Notes: generated from the letters alone by a model not told the origin. DNA of 64,000 bases from Pseudomonas lurida (GCF_013522705.1 NZ_JAAMRE010000020.1:45186-109185), one strand, 5' to 3'. Counted from the first letter of the stretch, positions 36,550-46,065 are shown. Numbers and translations: made by a program.

Positions 36550-38457
36550 TTAGAGCTTGAATCTGTCGATCAGCGTCTGCAGATCCAGGCTCAACCGGGT
36601 CAACTGAACGCTTGCCGCCGCGGTCTCTTCGCTGGCGGCGGCGGTTTGTTCGGATACGTCCCTCACCTTCAATACGCTGCGATTGATCTCTTCGGCTACC
36701 GCGCTTTGTTCCTCGGCGGCTGCGGCAATCTGCGGGTTCATTTCCTGGATGACCGACACCGTGCGGGCAATGGCCATCAGTGCCTCGCCGGCGTCGCGGG
36801 TCAACTGCACGCTGTGGTCGGTCAGGCTGCGACTGCTGTCCATGATGTCCGCGACTTGCTGGGTGCCGTTGTTCAATCCGAGGATCAAGCCTTCGATTTC
36901 TTCGGCCGACTCCTGGGTGCGTTGGGCCAGGCTGCGCACTTCATCGGCGACTACCGCAAAGCCTTGGCCGGCACTCCCTGCGCGGGCCGCTTCAATGGCC
37001 GCATTTAATGCCAGCAGGTTGGTCTGCTGCGACACCGACTTGATCACGTCCAGCACGCTGCCGATCTTCTGGCTTTCCCGCTGCAGCTTCAGCATCGCCT
37101 GGCCGGAAAGCTCCATTTCACTGGCCAGGTTGCCGATCTGCTCGATCGCCTGCGCGACCACTTTGTCACCGGCGCTGGCCTGCAGGTCGGCTTCATTGGC
37201 CGCCTGCGAGGCTTGCTCGGCATGCCGGGCGACTTCCTGGGCGGTGGCGAGCATTTGGTTCATGGCGGTGGCGACCTGGTCGGTTTCTTCCTTCTGATTG
37301 TTCACCCCGGTGCGTGTCTGTTCGGTGACGGTGGAGAGCTGCCCGGCCGCGCCGGCGATCTGTCGCGCACTGTCGCCAATGCCGCTGATCAGCTCGCGCA
37401 GGTTGAGGGTCATGCGCCGGATGCTGTGCTGTAATTGGCCCAGCTCATCCTGGCGCTGTGTCTCGGCATCATGGCTAAGGTTGCCCTCGGCAACGCGATT
37501 GGCGGCAGCGAGGGCCTGGCGCAACGGCAGGGTGATCAGCCGCGCAATCCACCAGGCGGCGAGGCCCCCAAGCAGCAGCGCAGCCGCCGTGACACTGACC
37601 AGCAGCGTGCGGGTGTGATCCGCTTCCAGGTCGCGCTTGGCGGTCTGGCCCTGGCTGACTTGATCGCTGTGCTCCAGTAACTGGTCCAGTTGCTGTTCGA
37701 ATCGGTCCTGCACGGTTTCGGTCTTGACCTGGGCCTCCTTGAGCAGGAGCAACTGGGTGCGGTAGTTGTCCAGGTCGGTTTTGAGCAATGTTGAATTCAC
37801 CGGCAGGCGGGTGACGGCCGTCAGCGCAACGTTCAGCGCCTCCAGTGTCCGGTCGACGGCCTCGGTGTAGGCTTGCAACGACGTGGCGGCCCAGGCCGGG
37901 CTCTGGGCGCGATCCTCCGCGTGCTCCATGGCCTGGCGCAATGCCTCGATGGTGTCGAGGGCGCTCTGATCCTCCTGGTCGGGCAATTCGCTGGCTAGTT
38001 GCGCGAGGGTGTCGCTGGCCTGGAGCGAGACTTTTTTGAGGGGCGGGCGAATACTTTCACGGTGCTCGATCAAGTCGGGCAACTCGCTGATCTCTTCTTT
38101 GAAAAGCGCCACCAGGCGCTCCGCTTCTCTGATGTGTTGCAGGTCGTTGGGGTCTTTGAGGGTCTGGGACAAGTAGCCCAGGTGCTCATCGATAGTCGCG
38201 ATCTGCGCATTCATTTTGCCCAGGCTGGCGGCGTCACTGAGGGTTCGATAAAGGATACGGTCGGCACGCATGGCCTCGGCCGACACGGCCAATTGCCCCA
38301 GAACGGTCAGGTTGCCCGACCGAAACAACGCGGCATTCAGGGCTTGCCAGCCTGTCACCGCAATCACCAGGCTGAGCAACAGCACTTGGGCAAAGCCCAG
38401 GGCGAGTTTGATGCGGACGCTGGCATTGACCAGCAAGCGGATCAGTTGAGGAAACAT
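36550..38457 (-). CDS. Methyl-accepting chemotaxis protein (copy 1)
   Basis: 635 residues: transmembrane helix about 15-35, a long helical periplasmic domain to about 285, second helix about 290-312, HAMP, then a signalling domain with the invariant hairpin tip VVADEVRSLAQRTQESAEEI. The size of the sensor (~250 residues, all helical) suggests a helical bimodular (HBM) domain like that of McpS. Ligand not predictable. Convergent with the ABC ATPase gene 15 bases away, and no terminator is visible between them. Confidence 0.92.
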   Translation of the reverse strand: MFPQLIRLLVNASVRIKLALGFAQVLLLSLVIAVTGWQALNAALFRSGNLTVLGQLAVSAEAMRADRILYRTLSDAASLGKMNAQIATIDEHLGYLSQTLKDPNDLQHIREAERLVALFKEEISELPDLIEHRESIRPPLKKVSLQASDTLAQLASELPDQEDQSALDTIEALRQAMEHAEDRAQSPAWAATSLQAYTEAVDRTLEALNVALTAVTRLPVNSTLLKTDLDNYRTQLLLLKEAQVKTETVQDRFEQQLDQLLEHSDQVSQGQTAKRDLEADHTRTLLVSVTAAALLLGGLAAWWIARLITLPLRQALAAANRVAEGNLSHDAETQRQDELGQLQHSIRRMTLNLRELISGIGDSARQIAGAAGQLSTVTEQTRTGVNNQKEETDQVATAMNQMLATAQEVARHAEQASQAANEADLQASAGDKVVAQAIEQIGNLASEMELSGQAMLKLQRESQKIGSVLDVIKSVSQQTNLLALNAAIEAARAGSAGQGFAVVADEVRSLAQRTQESAEEIEGLILGLNNGTQQVADIMDSSRSLTDHSVQLTRDAGEALMAIARTVSVIQEMNPQIAAAAEEQSAVAEEINRSVLKVRDVSEQTAAASEETAAASVQLTRLSLDLQTLIDRFKL

Positions 38458-38601
38458 GGGTTGAGCTCCTAATCTGAAAAAAGCGCTTCTCGACGCAAGA
38501 AACGCTAAATCGATTCGGAGACCCGAGGGGCTGATAACCGCGTAGGAAATTTCACAACTTGCCCTGCGCGACGACCAGGGTCGGCCGTCGCGCAGGACGG
38601 A

Positions 38602-40518
38602 TCAGATGCGGAAGCGTCCGACCAGGGTCTGCAAGTAAACGCCCAGGCGGGCCAATTCGGCGCTGGAGGCGGCGGTTTCTTCGCTGGCGGCCGAGGTTTG
38701 CTCGGACACGTCGCGCACATTGAGCACGCTGCGGTTGATCTCTTCGGCCACCGCGCTCTGCTGCTCGGCGGCCGTGGCGATCTGCGAGTTCATCGCCTGG
38801 ATTGTCGATACCGTGCGCGTGATGCTGGCCAGGGCGCTGCCGGCGCGGCGGGTCAGTTCGACGCTGCTGTCGGTAAGGCCACGGCTGTTGTCCATGATGC
38901 TCGCCACTTGCTGGGTACCGCTTTGCAGGCCGGCAATCAGTTCTTCGATCTCTTCGGTGGACTTCTGGGTGCGCTGGGCGAGGCTGCGCACTTCATCGGC
39001 CACGACCGCGAAACCGCGCCCGGCTTCACCGGCGCGTGCGGCTTCAATGGCCGCATTAAGGGCCAGCAGGTTGGTTTGCTGGGCCACGGATTTGATCACG
39101 TCGAGCACGCTGCCGATCTTGTCGCTTTCGCGCTTGAGATGGCCCATGGCTTCGGTGGAGTTGCCCACCTCGGTGGCCAGGCGCTCGATCTGCGTGATGG
39201 CTTCGTTGACGACTTTGTCGCCTTCGCGAGCCTGCTGGTCCGCCGCCACGGCGGCTTCCGAGGCTTCTTCGGCGTTGCGTGCCACTTCCTGCACCGTTGC
39301 AGCCATCTCGTTCATCGCGGTGGCCACCTGATCGGTCTCGACCTTCTGGCTGTTGACCCCGGCGCTGGTCTGTTCCGTCACGGCCGACAGTTGCTCGGCG
39401 GCACTGGCGATCTGGGTGACGCCTTCGCTGATGCCGCCGATCAACTCGCGCAGGCCCACGGTCATGCTCTGCATGGCGCGCTGCAATTGGCCCAGTTCGT
39501 CCTGGCGCAGTGAGGTCAGGTTGTGGCTCAGGTCGCCTGAAGCGACGCGTTCGGCGACCTTGAGGGTCTGCTCCAGTGGAATGATGATCTGGCGGGTGAT
39601 GGCCCATGCGGCCACCAGGCCTACGATCAGCGCCAGGACGGTGGCGAGCAACAACAGGTTTTTTGCGTGGGCGGCATCTGTGTCGCGCACGACGGTCTGG
39701 GACGCGGTCAACTTGTCGCTGCGGTCCAGCAAGGTATCGCCTTGTGCGCCCATGATTTTTACCGCGGCGGCGCTGGCTACCTGGGAATCGCGGTATTGGC
39801 TGACTGCGGCGCGGTAGGCTTGCAGCGAGACGCTGGCCTGTTGCAGGTTGGTCGAAAATTGATCAGGGAGTTGGCCATTGAGGCTGGTGATTTTCTTCAA
39901 GGCGTTGTCGATGGCATCCAGCGCGGGTTGTTCGGCTTCGACTTTGCCGCTGTAGGTGTAGCCGCGCACCTGGAAGCGGGCCTGCTGAATCAGCTTGCTC
40001 AGGTCGACGATGCTGTTGAACTGGCTGACGCTATCGCCTTGCAGCAGAGCCTTTTCAACTTCAGCGACCTTGAGCACCGCATTGTCGGCGGTATCGCCCA
40101 ATTTGCTGCGGGCGTTTTCGCGGTTGGCACCGGCTTGCGCCATGGCGTCGAACGCGCGCTTGTAGGCGTCGACCGCCGCCAATTGTTCGTCGATCAAGGC
40201 AATGTCGGCAGGCTGCTCGATCAGCGTGCGCGCGGTTTTCAGGCCGCCGTCCAATTTATCCAGCAGGCCGTTGACGGCGGTCGTGCCCTGTTCGCCACGG
40301 CGCATTTCGTAATCCATGCGTGCGATACGCAAGTCTTTGGTCAGGTCGTTGAGGCTGGCGATATACCCCAGCTTGTCACCGCGACTGATCACGCCCGACA
40401 GGCCGGTCCAGCCGGTGAGCGTGATCATCAAGGTCAAGAGCAGCACCAGGCCGAAGCCCACAGCCAGCTTGGTTTTAACGCTGACATTTCCCAGTTTTTC
40501 GGCTAACCAACGGTACAT
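38602..40518 (-). CDS. Methyl-accepting chemotaxis protein (copy 2), HBM sensor
   Basis: 638 residues with the same plan as the neighbouring receptor and a near-identical signalling domain (VVADEVRSLAQRTQKSTEEI). Its sensor, with LTKDLRIARMDYEMRRGE and QARFQVRGYTY, closely follows the HBM domain of P. putida McpS, a receptor for TCA-cycle acids. The two receptors differ strongly in the sensor and little in the cytosolic part, as after a tandem duplication. Confidence 0.93.
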   Translation of the reverse strand: MYRWLAEKLGNVSVKTKLAVGFGLVLLLTLMITLTGWTGLSGVISRGDKLGYIASLNDLTKDLRIARMDYEMRRGEQGTTAVNGLLDKLDGGLKTARTLIEQPADIALIDEQLAAVDAYKRAFDAMAQAGANRENARSKLGDTADNAVLKVAEVEKALLQGDSVSQFNSIVDLSKLIQQARFQVRGYTYSGKVEAEQPALDAIDNALKKITSLNGQLPDQFSTNLQQASVSLQAYRAAVSQYRDSQVASAAAVKIMGAQGDTLLDRSDKLTASQTVVRDTDAAHAKNLLLLATVLALIVGLVAAWAITRQIIIPLEQTLKVAERVASGDLSHNLTSLRQDELGQLQRAMQSMTVGLRELIGGISEGVTQIASAAEQLSAVTEQTSAGVNSQKVETDQVATAMNEMAATVQEVARNAEEASEAAVAADQQAREGDKVVNEAITQIERLATEVGNSTEAMGHLKRESDKIGSVLDVIKSVAQQTNLLALNAAIEAARAGEAGRGFAVVADEVRSLAQRTQKSTEEIEELIAGLQSGTQQVASIMDNSRGLTDSSVELTRRAGSALASITRTVSTIQAMNSQIATAAEQQSAVAEEINRSVLNVRDVSEQTSAASEETAASSAELARLGVYLQTLVGRFRI

Positions 40519-40865
40519 GCTGCAAACTCCCCTGGAACAAGGCTTGGACTTATTCAGGAGTTATCGGCCTGCCTGCGCAATTCTGTAGCGACGCTGTCCC
40601 CCTCAACCCAGGCACTTCGGCGTGTCAGGTGGAACCGCGTTGCGTGGAAGGGGGCCGCTTCGCGGCCCAGCGCAGGGCAAGCCTGCTCACCACAGGGCAA
40701 GCCTGCACACCACAGGGCAAGCCTGCACACCACAGGGCAAGCCTGCACACCACAGGGCAAGCCTGCACACCACAGGGCAAGCCTGCACACCGCAGGGTTA
40801 TTGGAGCCTTTGGTTCCACTGCTTGCTCAGTGTTAACTGAAAAAGTGTGGGAGGGGCAGGTAGTG
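40519..40865. other. Intergenic region with tandem repeat array (347 bases)
   Basis: Between the start of chemoreceptor 2 and the end of rsmE. It contains a GGGGGCCGCTTCGCGGCCC palindrome near 40650-40668, the 20-bp array at 40671-40798 and a half REP (GTGTGGGAGGGGCAGG, about 40845-40860). No gene is credible; small frames across the array merely read the repeat. Confidence 0.75.
40671..40798. repeat. 20-bp tandem repeat array, six units
   Basis: Unit CACAGGGCAAGCCTGCACAC occurs five times without a mismatch at 40691-40790, preceded by one variant (CGCAGGGCAAGCCTGCTCAC, 40671-40690) and followed by the partial CGCAGGGT. There are no spacers, so it is not a CRISPR. The variant first unit resembles the REP core CGCGGGCAAGCCCGCTCCCA. 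Confidence 0.95.
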
Positions 40866-41573
40866 TTAGAAGAGGCGGGCGAGCAGGGCGGTGACGGCCG
40901 TTTCGACGCGCAGGATACGCGCGCCCAATTGCACCGGCTGCAAGCCGGCCTTGGTCAGCAGCTCCACCTCGTAGGGGATCCAGCCGCCTTCCGGGCCGAT
41001 CGCCAGTGTGACCGGCTCATCCAGTGCGCGTGGGCACGCCGGGTAATCCCCGGGATGGCCGATCAGGCCCAGTGTGCCGTCAGTCATGGCCGGCAGGCGG
41101 TCTTCGACGAATGGCTTGAAGCGCTTCTCGATGATGATTTCAGGCAGCACTGTGTCCCGCGCCTGCTCCAGGCCCAGGACCAGTTGCTCGCGAATCGCCT
41201 CGGGCGCCAGGAACGGGGTCTGCCAGAAACTTTTCTCCACCCGGTAGCTATTGACCAGCACCACCTTGGGCACACCCATGGACGCCACGGTCTGCAGCAC
41301 CCGACGCAGCATCTTGGGGCGTGGCAGGGCCAGCAGCAGGGTCAGCGGCAGTTTGTCCGGGGGCGGCAGGTCGAAGCTGACCTGCAACTCAGCCTCCGTG
41401 GCGTCAAGGCGCAGCAGTTGCGCGTTGCCCATCAGCCCACCGATGCGCCCGACGCGCAGGTTATCGCCCACCGTTGCACGATGGACATCCTGCATATGCA
41501 CCAGGCGCCGATCGCGCAGGATCACCCGGTCGGCCGCGATAAAGTCGGCGTCTTCCAGCAGCAGCAGGTTCAC
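40866..41573 (-). CDS. rsmE: 16S rRNA m3U1498 methyltransferase
   Basis: SPOUT-fold enzyme that methylates U1498 of 16S rRNA. 235 residues: N-terminal PUA-like part (about 1-70), then the knotted SAM site with LAIGPEGGWIPYEVELL and LGARILRVETAVTALLARLF at the C-terminus. It overlaps tatC by four bases and is the last gene of the ubiE-rsmE unit. Confidence 0.95.
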   Translation of the reverse strand: MNLLLLEDADFIAADRVILRDRRLVHMQDVHRATVGDNLRVGRIGGLMGNAQLLRLDATEAELQVSFDLPPPDKLPLTLLLALPRPKMLRRVLQTVASMGVPKVVLVNSYRVEKSFWQTPFLAPEAIREQLVLGLEQARDTVLPEIIIEKRFKPFVEDRLPAMTDGTLGLIGHPGDYPACPRALDEPVTLAIGPEGGWIPYEVELLTKAGLQPVQLGARILRVETAVTALLARLF

Positions 41574-42361
41574 GGTTGCGTCGCTGGCGGCTGGTCGTCG
41601 TCGGCGGGTTGGTCATCCGGGTGGTCGCTGCGCTTGCTGATCAGCCCGCTGAACAGAATGCCGATCTCGAACAGCATCCACATCGGCACGGCCAGCAGGG
41701 TCTGGGAGAAGATGTCCGGCGGGGTCAGGATCATGCCGACCACGAAGCAGCCGATGATCACGTAAGGGCGGATCTTCTTCAGGTATTTAACGTCGACCAC
41801 GCCGATCCACACCAGCAGCACCACCGCCACCGGGATTTCGAAGGCCACGCCAAAGGCGAAGAACAGCGTCATCACAAAGTCGAGGTAGCTGGTGATATCG
41901 GTCATCATCTCCACGCCGGCCGGGGTGGCGGCGGCGAAGAATTTGAAGATCAGCGGGAACACCAGGAAGTAGGCGAACGCCATGCCGGTGTAGAACAGCA
42001 GAATGCTCGACACCAGCAGCGGCACCGCGATGCGCTTCTCATGCTTGTACAGGCCCGGTGCGATAAAGCCCCAGATCTGATGCAGGATCACCGGGATCGC
42101 CAGGAACAGCGAGACCATCATCGTCAGCTTCAACGGCGTGAGAAACGGCGATGACACATCGGTGGCGATCATCGTCGCGCCGGCCGGCAGGTACTGGCGC
42201 AGGGGCGTGGAGACGAACGTGTAGATCTGCTGGGTAAAGGCAAACAGCCCGGCAAAGATAATGAAGATGGCCGCTACGCAACGCAGCAGGCGGGTACGCA
42301 GCTCGGTGAGGTGCGAGACCAGCGGCATGTGCTGGTCGTTTTCCGGTTTATCAGCGCTCAT
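41570..42361 (-). CDS. tatC: Twin-arginine translocase subunit TatC
   Basis: 263 residues, six transmembrane helices, receptor core of the Tat system for folded proteins with RR signal peptides. N-terminal MPLVSHLTELRTRLLRC and the loop FIAPGLYKHEKR are diagnostic. Overlaps tatB and rsmE by four bases each. Confidence 0.97.
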   Translation of the reverse strand: MSADKPENDQHMPLVSHLTELRTRLLRCVAAIFIIFAGLFAFTQQIYTFVSTPLRQYLPAGATMIATDVSSPFLTPLKLTMMVSLFLAIPVILHQIWGFIAPGLYKHEKRIAVPLLVSSILLFYTGMAFAYFLVFPLIFKFFAAATPAGVEMMTDITSYLDFVMTLFFAFGVAFEIPVAVVLLVWIGVVDVKYLKKIRPYVIIGCFVVGMILTPPDIFSQTLLAVPMWMLFEIGILFSGLISKRSDHPDDQPADDDQPPATQP

Positions 42362-42756
42362 GGGGCTCGCGGCGGCAATGTAGGGTCATGGGGAGCCGGC
42401 GACGCGGTCGGCGCCGGTGCTGGCTCCGGCGGGGTCGGCGCGGCCTCGATGGCGGGTGCCGGTGCAATGCTGTGTTCAATCACAGGCGCTGCCGGTTTGT
42501 CCGGCTCCTGCACGGGCGACAGGATCTTGCGCGCCTCCTGCTCCAACGACAGGATGTGTTCGTTGTGCAGTTGCCGGCGAATTTCGTCGGCGCCGATTTC
42601 CCGTTCAACTTCCTGTTTGATGGCGTTGAAACTGCGTTTCAGGCGCCCGATCCACAGGCCGGCCGTGCGTGCCGCGCCGGGCAGGCGTTCCGGCCCCAGC
42701 ACCAGCAAGGCGACGAGGCCGACGAGGAGCAGTTCAGAGAAGCTGATACCAAACAT
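42358..42756 (-). CDS. tatB: Twin-arginine translocase subunit TatB
   Basis: 132 residues: N-terminal helix MFGISFSELLLVGLVALLVL, the GPERLP hinge, an amphipathic helix, then a Pro/Ala-rich tail of about 50 residues. Partners TatC in signal peptide binding. Ten bases after tatA. Confidence 0.95.
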   Translation of the reverse strand: MFGISFSELLLVGLVALLVLGPERLPGAARTAGLWIGRLKRSFNAIKQEVEREIGADEIRRQLHNEHILSLEQEARKILSPVQEPDKPAAPVIEHSIAPAPAIEAAPTPPEPAPAPTASPAPHDPTLPPRAP

Positions 42757-42766
42757 TAGTCAGTGC

Positions 42767-43045
42767 TCACGAGTCTTTGCGGGTCGGCTCTTCGACTTTT
42801 TCGGCCTGCACGTCGAAGGTGCGACGCTCAGTGATCGGCTGGGCGGCCTGAGGGTGCACAGGCTGGGCTGGTGGCACCGGGTTGGCGGCAGGGTCGGCAG
42901 GCTTCTCATCGTCGTTCATGGCCTTGCGAAAGCCCTTGATCGACTCGCCGACGTCGGTGCCGAGGTTTTTCAGTTTCTTGGTGCCGAACACCAGCACCAC
43001 CACCACCAGAATGACGATCCAGTGTTTCCAGTCAAAAATGCCCAT
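42767..43045 (-). CDS. tatA: Twin-arginine translocase subunit TatA
   Basis: 92 residues: short helix IVILVVVVLVFG, FGTKKLKNLGTDVGESIKGF amphipathic segment with the invariant FG, and a proline-rich tail. Forms the protein-conducting assembly with TatBC. 26 bases after hisE. Confidence 0.95.
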   Translation of the reverse strand: MGIFDWKHWIVILVVVVLVFGTKKLKNLGTDVGESIKGFRKAMNDDEKPADPAANPVPPAQPVHPQAAQPITERRTFDVQAEKVEEPTRKDS

Positions 43046-43071
43046 GCTGCAAATCCTCTAATAAACGTTAT

Positions 43072-43404
43072 TCAAGCGGACGGGCGCGAGGCCTTTTCGG
43101 CATGCCCGGACAGGCCGAAGCGACGGTCCAGTTCATCCAGCACGGCCTGCGGATGCTGCCCCAGTTGGGCGAGCATGACCAGGCTGTGGAACCACAGGTC
43201 GGCGGTCTCGTAGATCACATCGCTGCAGTCGCCACTGATCTGGGCGTCCTTGGCGGCAATGATGGTCTCGATCGATTCTTCGCCGAGCTTCTCCAGGATC
43301 TTGTTCAAGCCTTTGTGGTACAGGCTGGCGACGTAGGAGCTGTCGGCGTCCGCACCTTTGCGGTCCTCCAGCACCTGGGCCACACGGTTCAGGGTATCGC
43401 TCAT
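43072..43404 (-). CDS. hisE: Phosphoribosyl-ATP diphosphatase
   Basis: Second step of histidine synthesis: PR-ATP to PR-AMP. 110 residues, MazG-like helical fold with KGLNKILEKLGEESIETI and DLWFHSLVMLAQLG. Two bases after hisI, so hisI and hisE are separate genes rather than the enteric hisIE fusion. Confidence 0.95.
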   Translation of the reverse strand: MSDTLNRVAQVLEDRKGADADSSYVASLYHKGLNKILEKLGEESIETIIAAKDAQISGDCSDVIYETADLWFHSLVMLAQLGQHPQAVLDELDRRFGLSGHAEKASRPSA

Positions 43405-43406
43405 GT

Positions 43407-43799
43407 TCAGTGTCCTGCGGAGTAAATGGCGTGCGGGTCTTTAAGCACCGGTTCGACCACTTTCCATTCGCCGTCCTCGAACACGCGATAGAAACAGCTG
43501 TGACGGCCGGTGTGGCAGGCAATGCCGCCGATCTGCTCGACTTTCAGGATAACGACATCCGCATCGCAATCCAGACGCAGCTCGTGCAGGGTCTGCACAT
43601 GCCCGGACTCTTCGCCCTTGCGCCACAGTTTGCCACGCGAACGTGACCAGTAGATGGCGCGCTGCTCGGTGGCAGTAAGGCTCAGGGCCTCGCGGTTCAT
43701 CCAGGCCATCATCAGCACGCGCCCGGTCTTGTAGTCCTGGGCAATGGCCGGCACCAGGCCGTCACTGTCCCATTTGATTTCGTCCAGCCAGTCTTTCAT
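43407..43799 (-). CDS. hisI: Phosphoribosyl-AMP cyclohydrolase
   Basis: Third step of histidine synthesis. 130 residues with DYKTGRVLMMAWMNREAL, the Zn/Mg ligands in LRLDCDADVV and the Cys pair in ACHTGRHSCFYR. ATG 43799 (MKDWLDEI) chosen; the frame runs on upstream without support. Confidence 0.95.
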   Translation of the reverse strand: MKDWLDEIKWDSDGLVPAIAQDYKTGRVLMMAWMNREALSLTATEQRAIYWSRSRGKLWRKGEESGHVQTLHELRLDCDADVVILKVEQIGGIACHTGRHSCFYRVFEDGEWKVVEPVLKDPHAIYSAGH

Positions 43800-43840
43800 G
43801 TTCGGCTCCGGCAATTTGCGACAGTGTATAACCGGATGGG

Positions 43841-45445
43841 TTATCGACGCACGATCAGATAAACACCCACCGCGACCATGATGCCGGCTGGCCAGTGGCC
43901 CAATTGGCTCGGCGTGCCGCCGATCGCCAGCATCACGCCGCCCACCAGGTGGGCCGCACCCAGCAGGCGCAGGAACCAGTCGTCCCGGCGCTGGCGCCAG
44001 GGTGGCGCGGGGTCTTTGGCGTGGGGCTGGGACATGCGTTCGAGCAGGTCGCGGGTCATATTGGCCAGGTGCGGCAGTTGTTCGAACTGGCTGTGCAGGT
44101 TGCCCAGCAGGGTCTTCGGGCTGACCCGCTCGCGCATCCAGCGTTCCAGGAAGGGCTGCGCCGTCGCCCACAAATCGAGGTCCGGGTACAGCTGGCGACC
44201 CAGGCCTTCGATGTTGAGCAGGGTCTTTTGCAGCAGGACCAACTGCGGCTGCACTTCCATATTGAAGCGCCGCGCGGTCTGGAACAGGCGCATCAGTACC
44301 TGGCCAAATGAAATATCTTTTAACGGTTTTTCAAAGATCGGCTCGCACACAGTGCGGATCGCCGCTTCGAACTCGTTGAGCTTGGTCTCCGCCGGTACCC
44401 AGCCCGAATCGATGTGCAATTGCGCCACGCGGCGGTAATCGCGCTTGAAGAAGGCGAACAGGTTGCGCGCCAGGTAATCCTGGTCTTCCGGCGTGAGGCT
44501 GCCGACGATGCCGCAGTCGATCGCGATGTACTGCGGGCTCCACGGGTTGACGGTGCTGACGAAAATGTTGCCCGGATGCATGTCGGCGTGGAAAAAACTG
44601 TCGCGGAACACTTGGGTGAAGAAGATTTCCACGCCGCGCTCGGCGAGCATTTTCATGTCGGTGCGCTGGTCGGCCAGGGTGGCCAGGTCAGTGACCTGCA
44701 CGCCATAGATGCGCTCCATCACCAGCACTTTCGGGCGACACCAGTCCCAGTACACCTGCGGCACGTACAGCAACTGCGAGCCTTCGAAGTTGCGGCGCAA
44801 CTGGCTGGCATTGGCGGCCTCGCGCAGCAGGTCGAGCTCGTCGTAGATAGTTTTTTCGTAGTCCGCGACCACATCCACAGGGTGCAGCAGGCGTGCGTCG
44901 GCGCTGAAACGCTCGGCGGCGCGGGCGAGGATGAACAGCCATGCCAGGTCCTGGCCGATGATCGGCTTGAGGCCGGGGCGAATCACCTTGACCACCACTT
45001 CTTCGCCGGTCTTGAGCTGCGCCGCGTGTACCTGCGCCACCGAGGCCGAGGCCAGCGGCTCGACGTCGAAGCGGCTGAACACTTCGCTGATCTTGCGGCC
45101 CAGTTGCTCTTCGATCAGCTTCATCGATTGCTGGGAATCGAACGGCGGCACGCGGTCCTGCAGCAGCATCAGTTCGTCGGCGATGTCTTCGGGCAACAGG
45201 TCGCGACGAGTGGAGAGGATCTGCCCGAACTTGATAAAGATCGGCCCCAGGTCCTGCAACGCCAGGCGCAGGCGCGCGCCACGGCTGAGCGCCAGGCGTC
45301 TGCGCGGGAACCAGCGCCACGGCAGCACATAACGCACCGCCAGCAGGAACCACGGCAGCGGCAGGGCGAACAGCAGGTCATCGAGGCGGTAGCGGATTAC
45401 GACGCGCTGGATACGAAACAAACGGCGGACGGCGAGCAGCTTCAT
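43841..45445 (-). CDS. ubiB: UbiB, ABC1/ADCK-type atypical kinase of ubiquinone synthesis
   Basis: 534 residues. Family signature KFGQILSTRRDLLPEDIADE, P-loop-like Ala-rich SASVAQVHAAQL, catalytic-loop-like FFHADMHPGNIF and two C-terminal transmembrane helices (about 490-530). Needed for ubiquinone synthesis, perhaps by extracting lipid precursors. Overlaps ubiJ by four bases. Confidence 0.96.
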   Translation of the reverse strand: MKLLAVRRLFRIQRVVIRYRLDDLLFALPLPWFLLAVRYVLPWRWFPRRRLALSRGARLRLALQDLGPIFIKFGQILSTRRDLLPEDIADELMLLQDRVPPFDSQQSMKLIEEQLGRKISEVFSRFDVEPLASASVAQVHAAQLKTGEEVVVKVIRPGLKPIIGQDLAWLFILARAAERFSADARLLHPVDVVADYEKTIYDELDLLREAANASQLRRNFEGSQLLYVPQVYWDWCRPKVLVMERIYGVQVTDLATLADQRTDMKMLAERGVEIFFTQVFRDSFFHADMHPGNIFVSTVNPWSPQYIAIDCGIVGSLTPEDQDYLARNLFAFFKRDYRRVAQLHIDSGWVPAETKLNEFEAAIRTVCEPIFEKPLKDISFGQVLMRLFQTARRFNMEVQPQLVLLQKTLLNIEGLGRQLYPDLDLWATAQPFLERWMRERVSPKTLLGNLHSQFEQLPHLANMTRDLLERMSQPHAKDPAPPWRQRRDDWFLRLLGAAHLVGGVMLAIGGTPSQLGHWPAGIMVAVGVYLIVRR

Positions 45446-46065
45446 GCGTTATCGCTTGGATCAAGGGAACGGCTCAGGCGCTCGAAGCGGGCCTCAAGGC
45501 GTTCCAGGTCGATTTTGGCCTTGTCGAGTTCGCGAAAGCGCGCTTGCGCTTCCCGTTGCCCGACCAGGGTGCGCGATTCTTCGCTCAGGTATTCGGCGAG
45601 ATTCTGGTTAAGACTGGCGAACCCTTGCTGGTACCAACGTGCGCGGCTGCGCAGGTGGCCGCTGATCAACTGGGTGGCGACGGGGCCGATCCAGCGCGAG
45701 AGCTCGTATTCCCAATCCAGTTCCAGATCCTGCAGCACGGCGGCCAGATCCATCAGCACCGCGCTGTCGCCTTCCAGCTCCACTTCGGTGCTGTGCAGGA
45801 TGGCGGTCTTGTTGCGGCTCAGCGCCAGGTGCAACAGGCTCGATGCCGGCGCGCGCAGGGTGCAGTCGGCGTCGGCGGCCCATTGGGTCGCCAGCATCAG
45901 GCCTTCGTCGCTGGGCAGGATAAACAGCTGCAGGGCAGGGCTGCTGCAGTCCACGGCGATGACCTTGCCGTTCAAGTGCGCAAGCCGCGCCAGAGCGGTG
46001 CTGTCCAGGCGCAGTACACGGTTGAGGCCGTGTTCGACGCTGGCGAGAAGGCCCTTGAGCAGCAT
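45442..46065 (-). CDS. ubiJ: UbiJ, ubiquinone biosynthesis accessory protein
   Basis: 207 residues with an SCP2-like lipid-binding N-terminal half (VIAVDCSSPALQLFILPSDE) and a C-terminal coiled coil (LAEYLSEESRTLVGQREAQA). UbiJ organises the ubiquinone hydroxylase complex. Overlaps ubiE by one base and ubiB by four. Confidence 0.92.
   Translation of the reverse strand: MLLKGLLASVEHGLNRVLRLDSTALARLAHLNGKVIAVDCSSPALQLFILPSDEGLMLATQWAADADCTLRAPASSLLHLALSRNKTAILHSTEVELEGDSAVLMDLAAVLQDLELDWEYELSRWIGPVATQLISGHLRSRARWYQQGFASLNQNLAEYLSEESRTLVGQREAQARFRELDKAKIDLERLEARFERLSRSLDPSDNA

Noticed and set aside
40671..40798. CRISPR array
   Set aside because: Units are directly adjacent with no spacers and no cas genes are present; it is a simple tandem repeat.
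40629..41765. 378-codon rightward open frame across the tandem array
   Set aside because: It reads the repeat and then the antisense of rsmE and tatC; the repeat period (20) gives a periodic peptide by chance.
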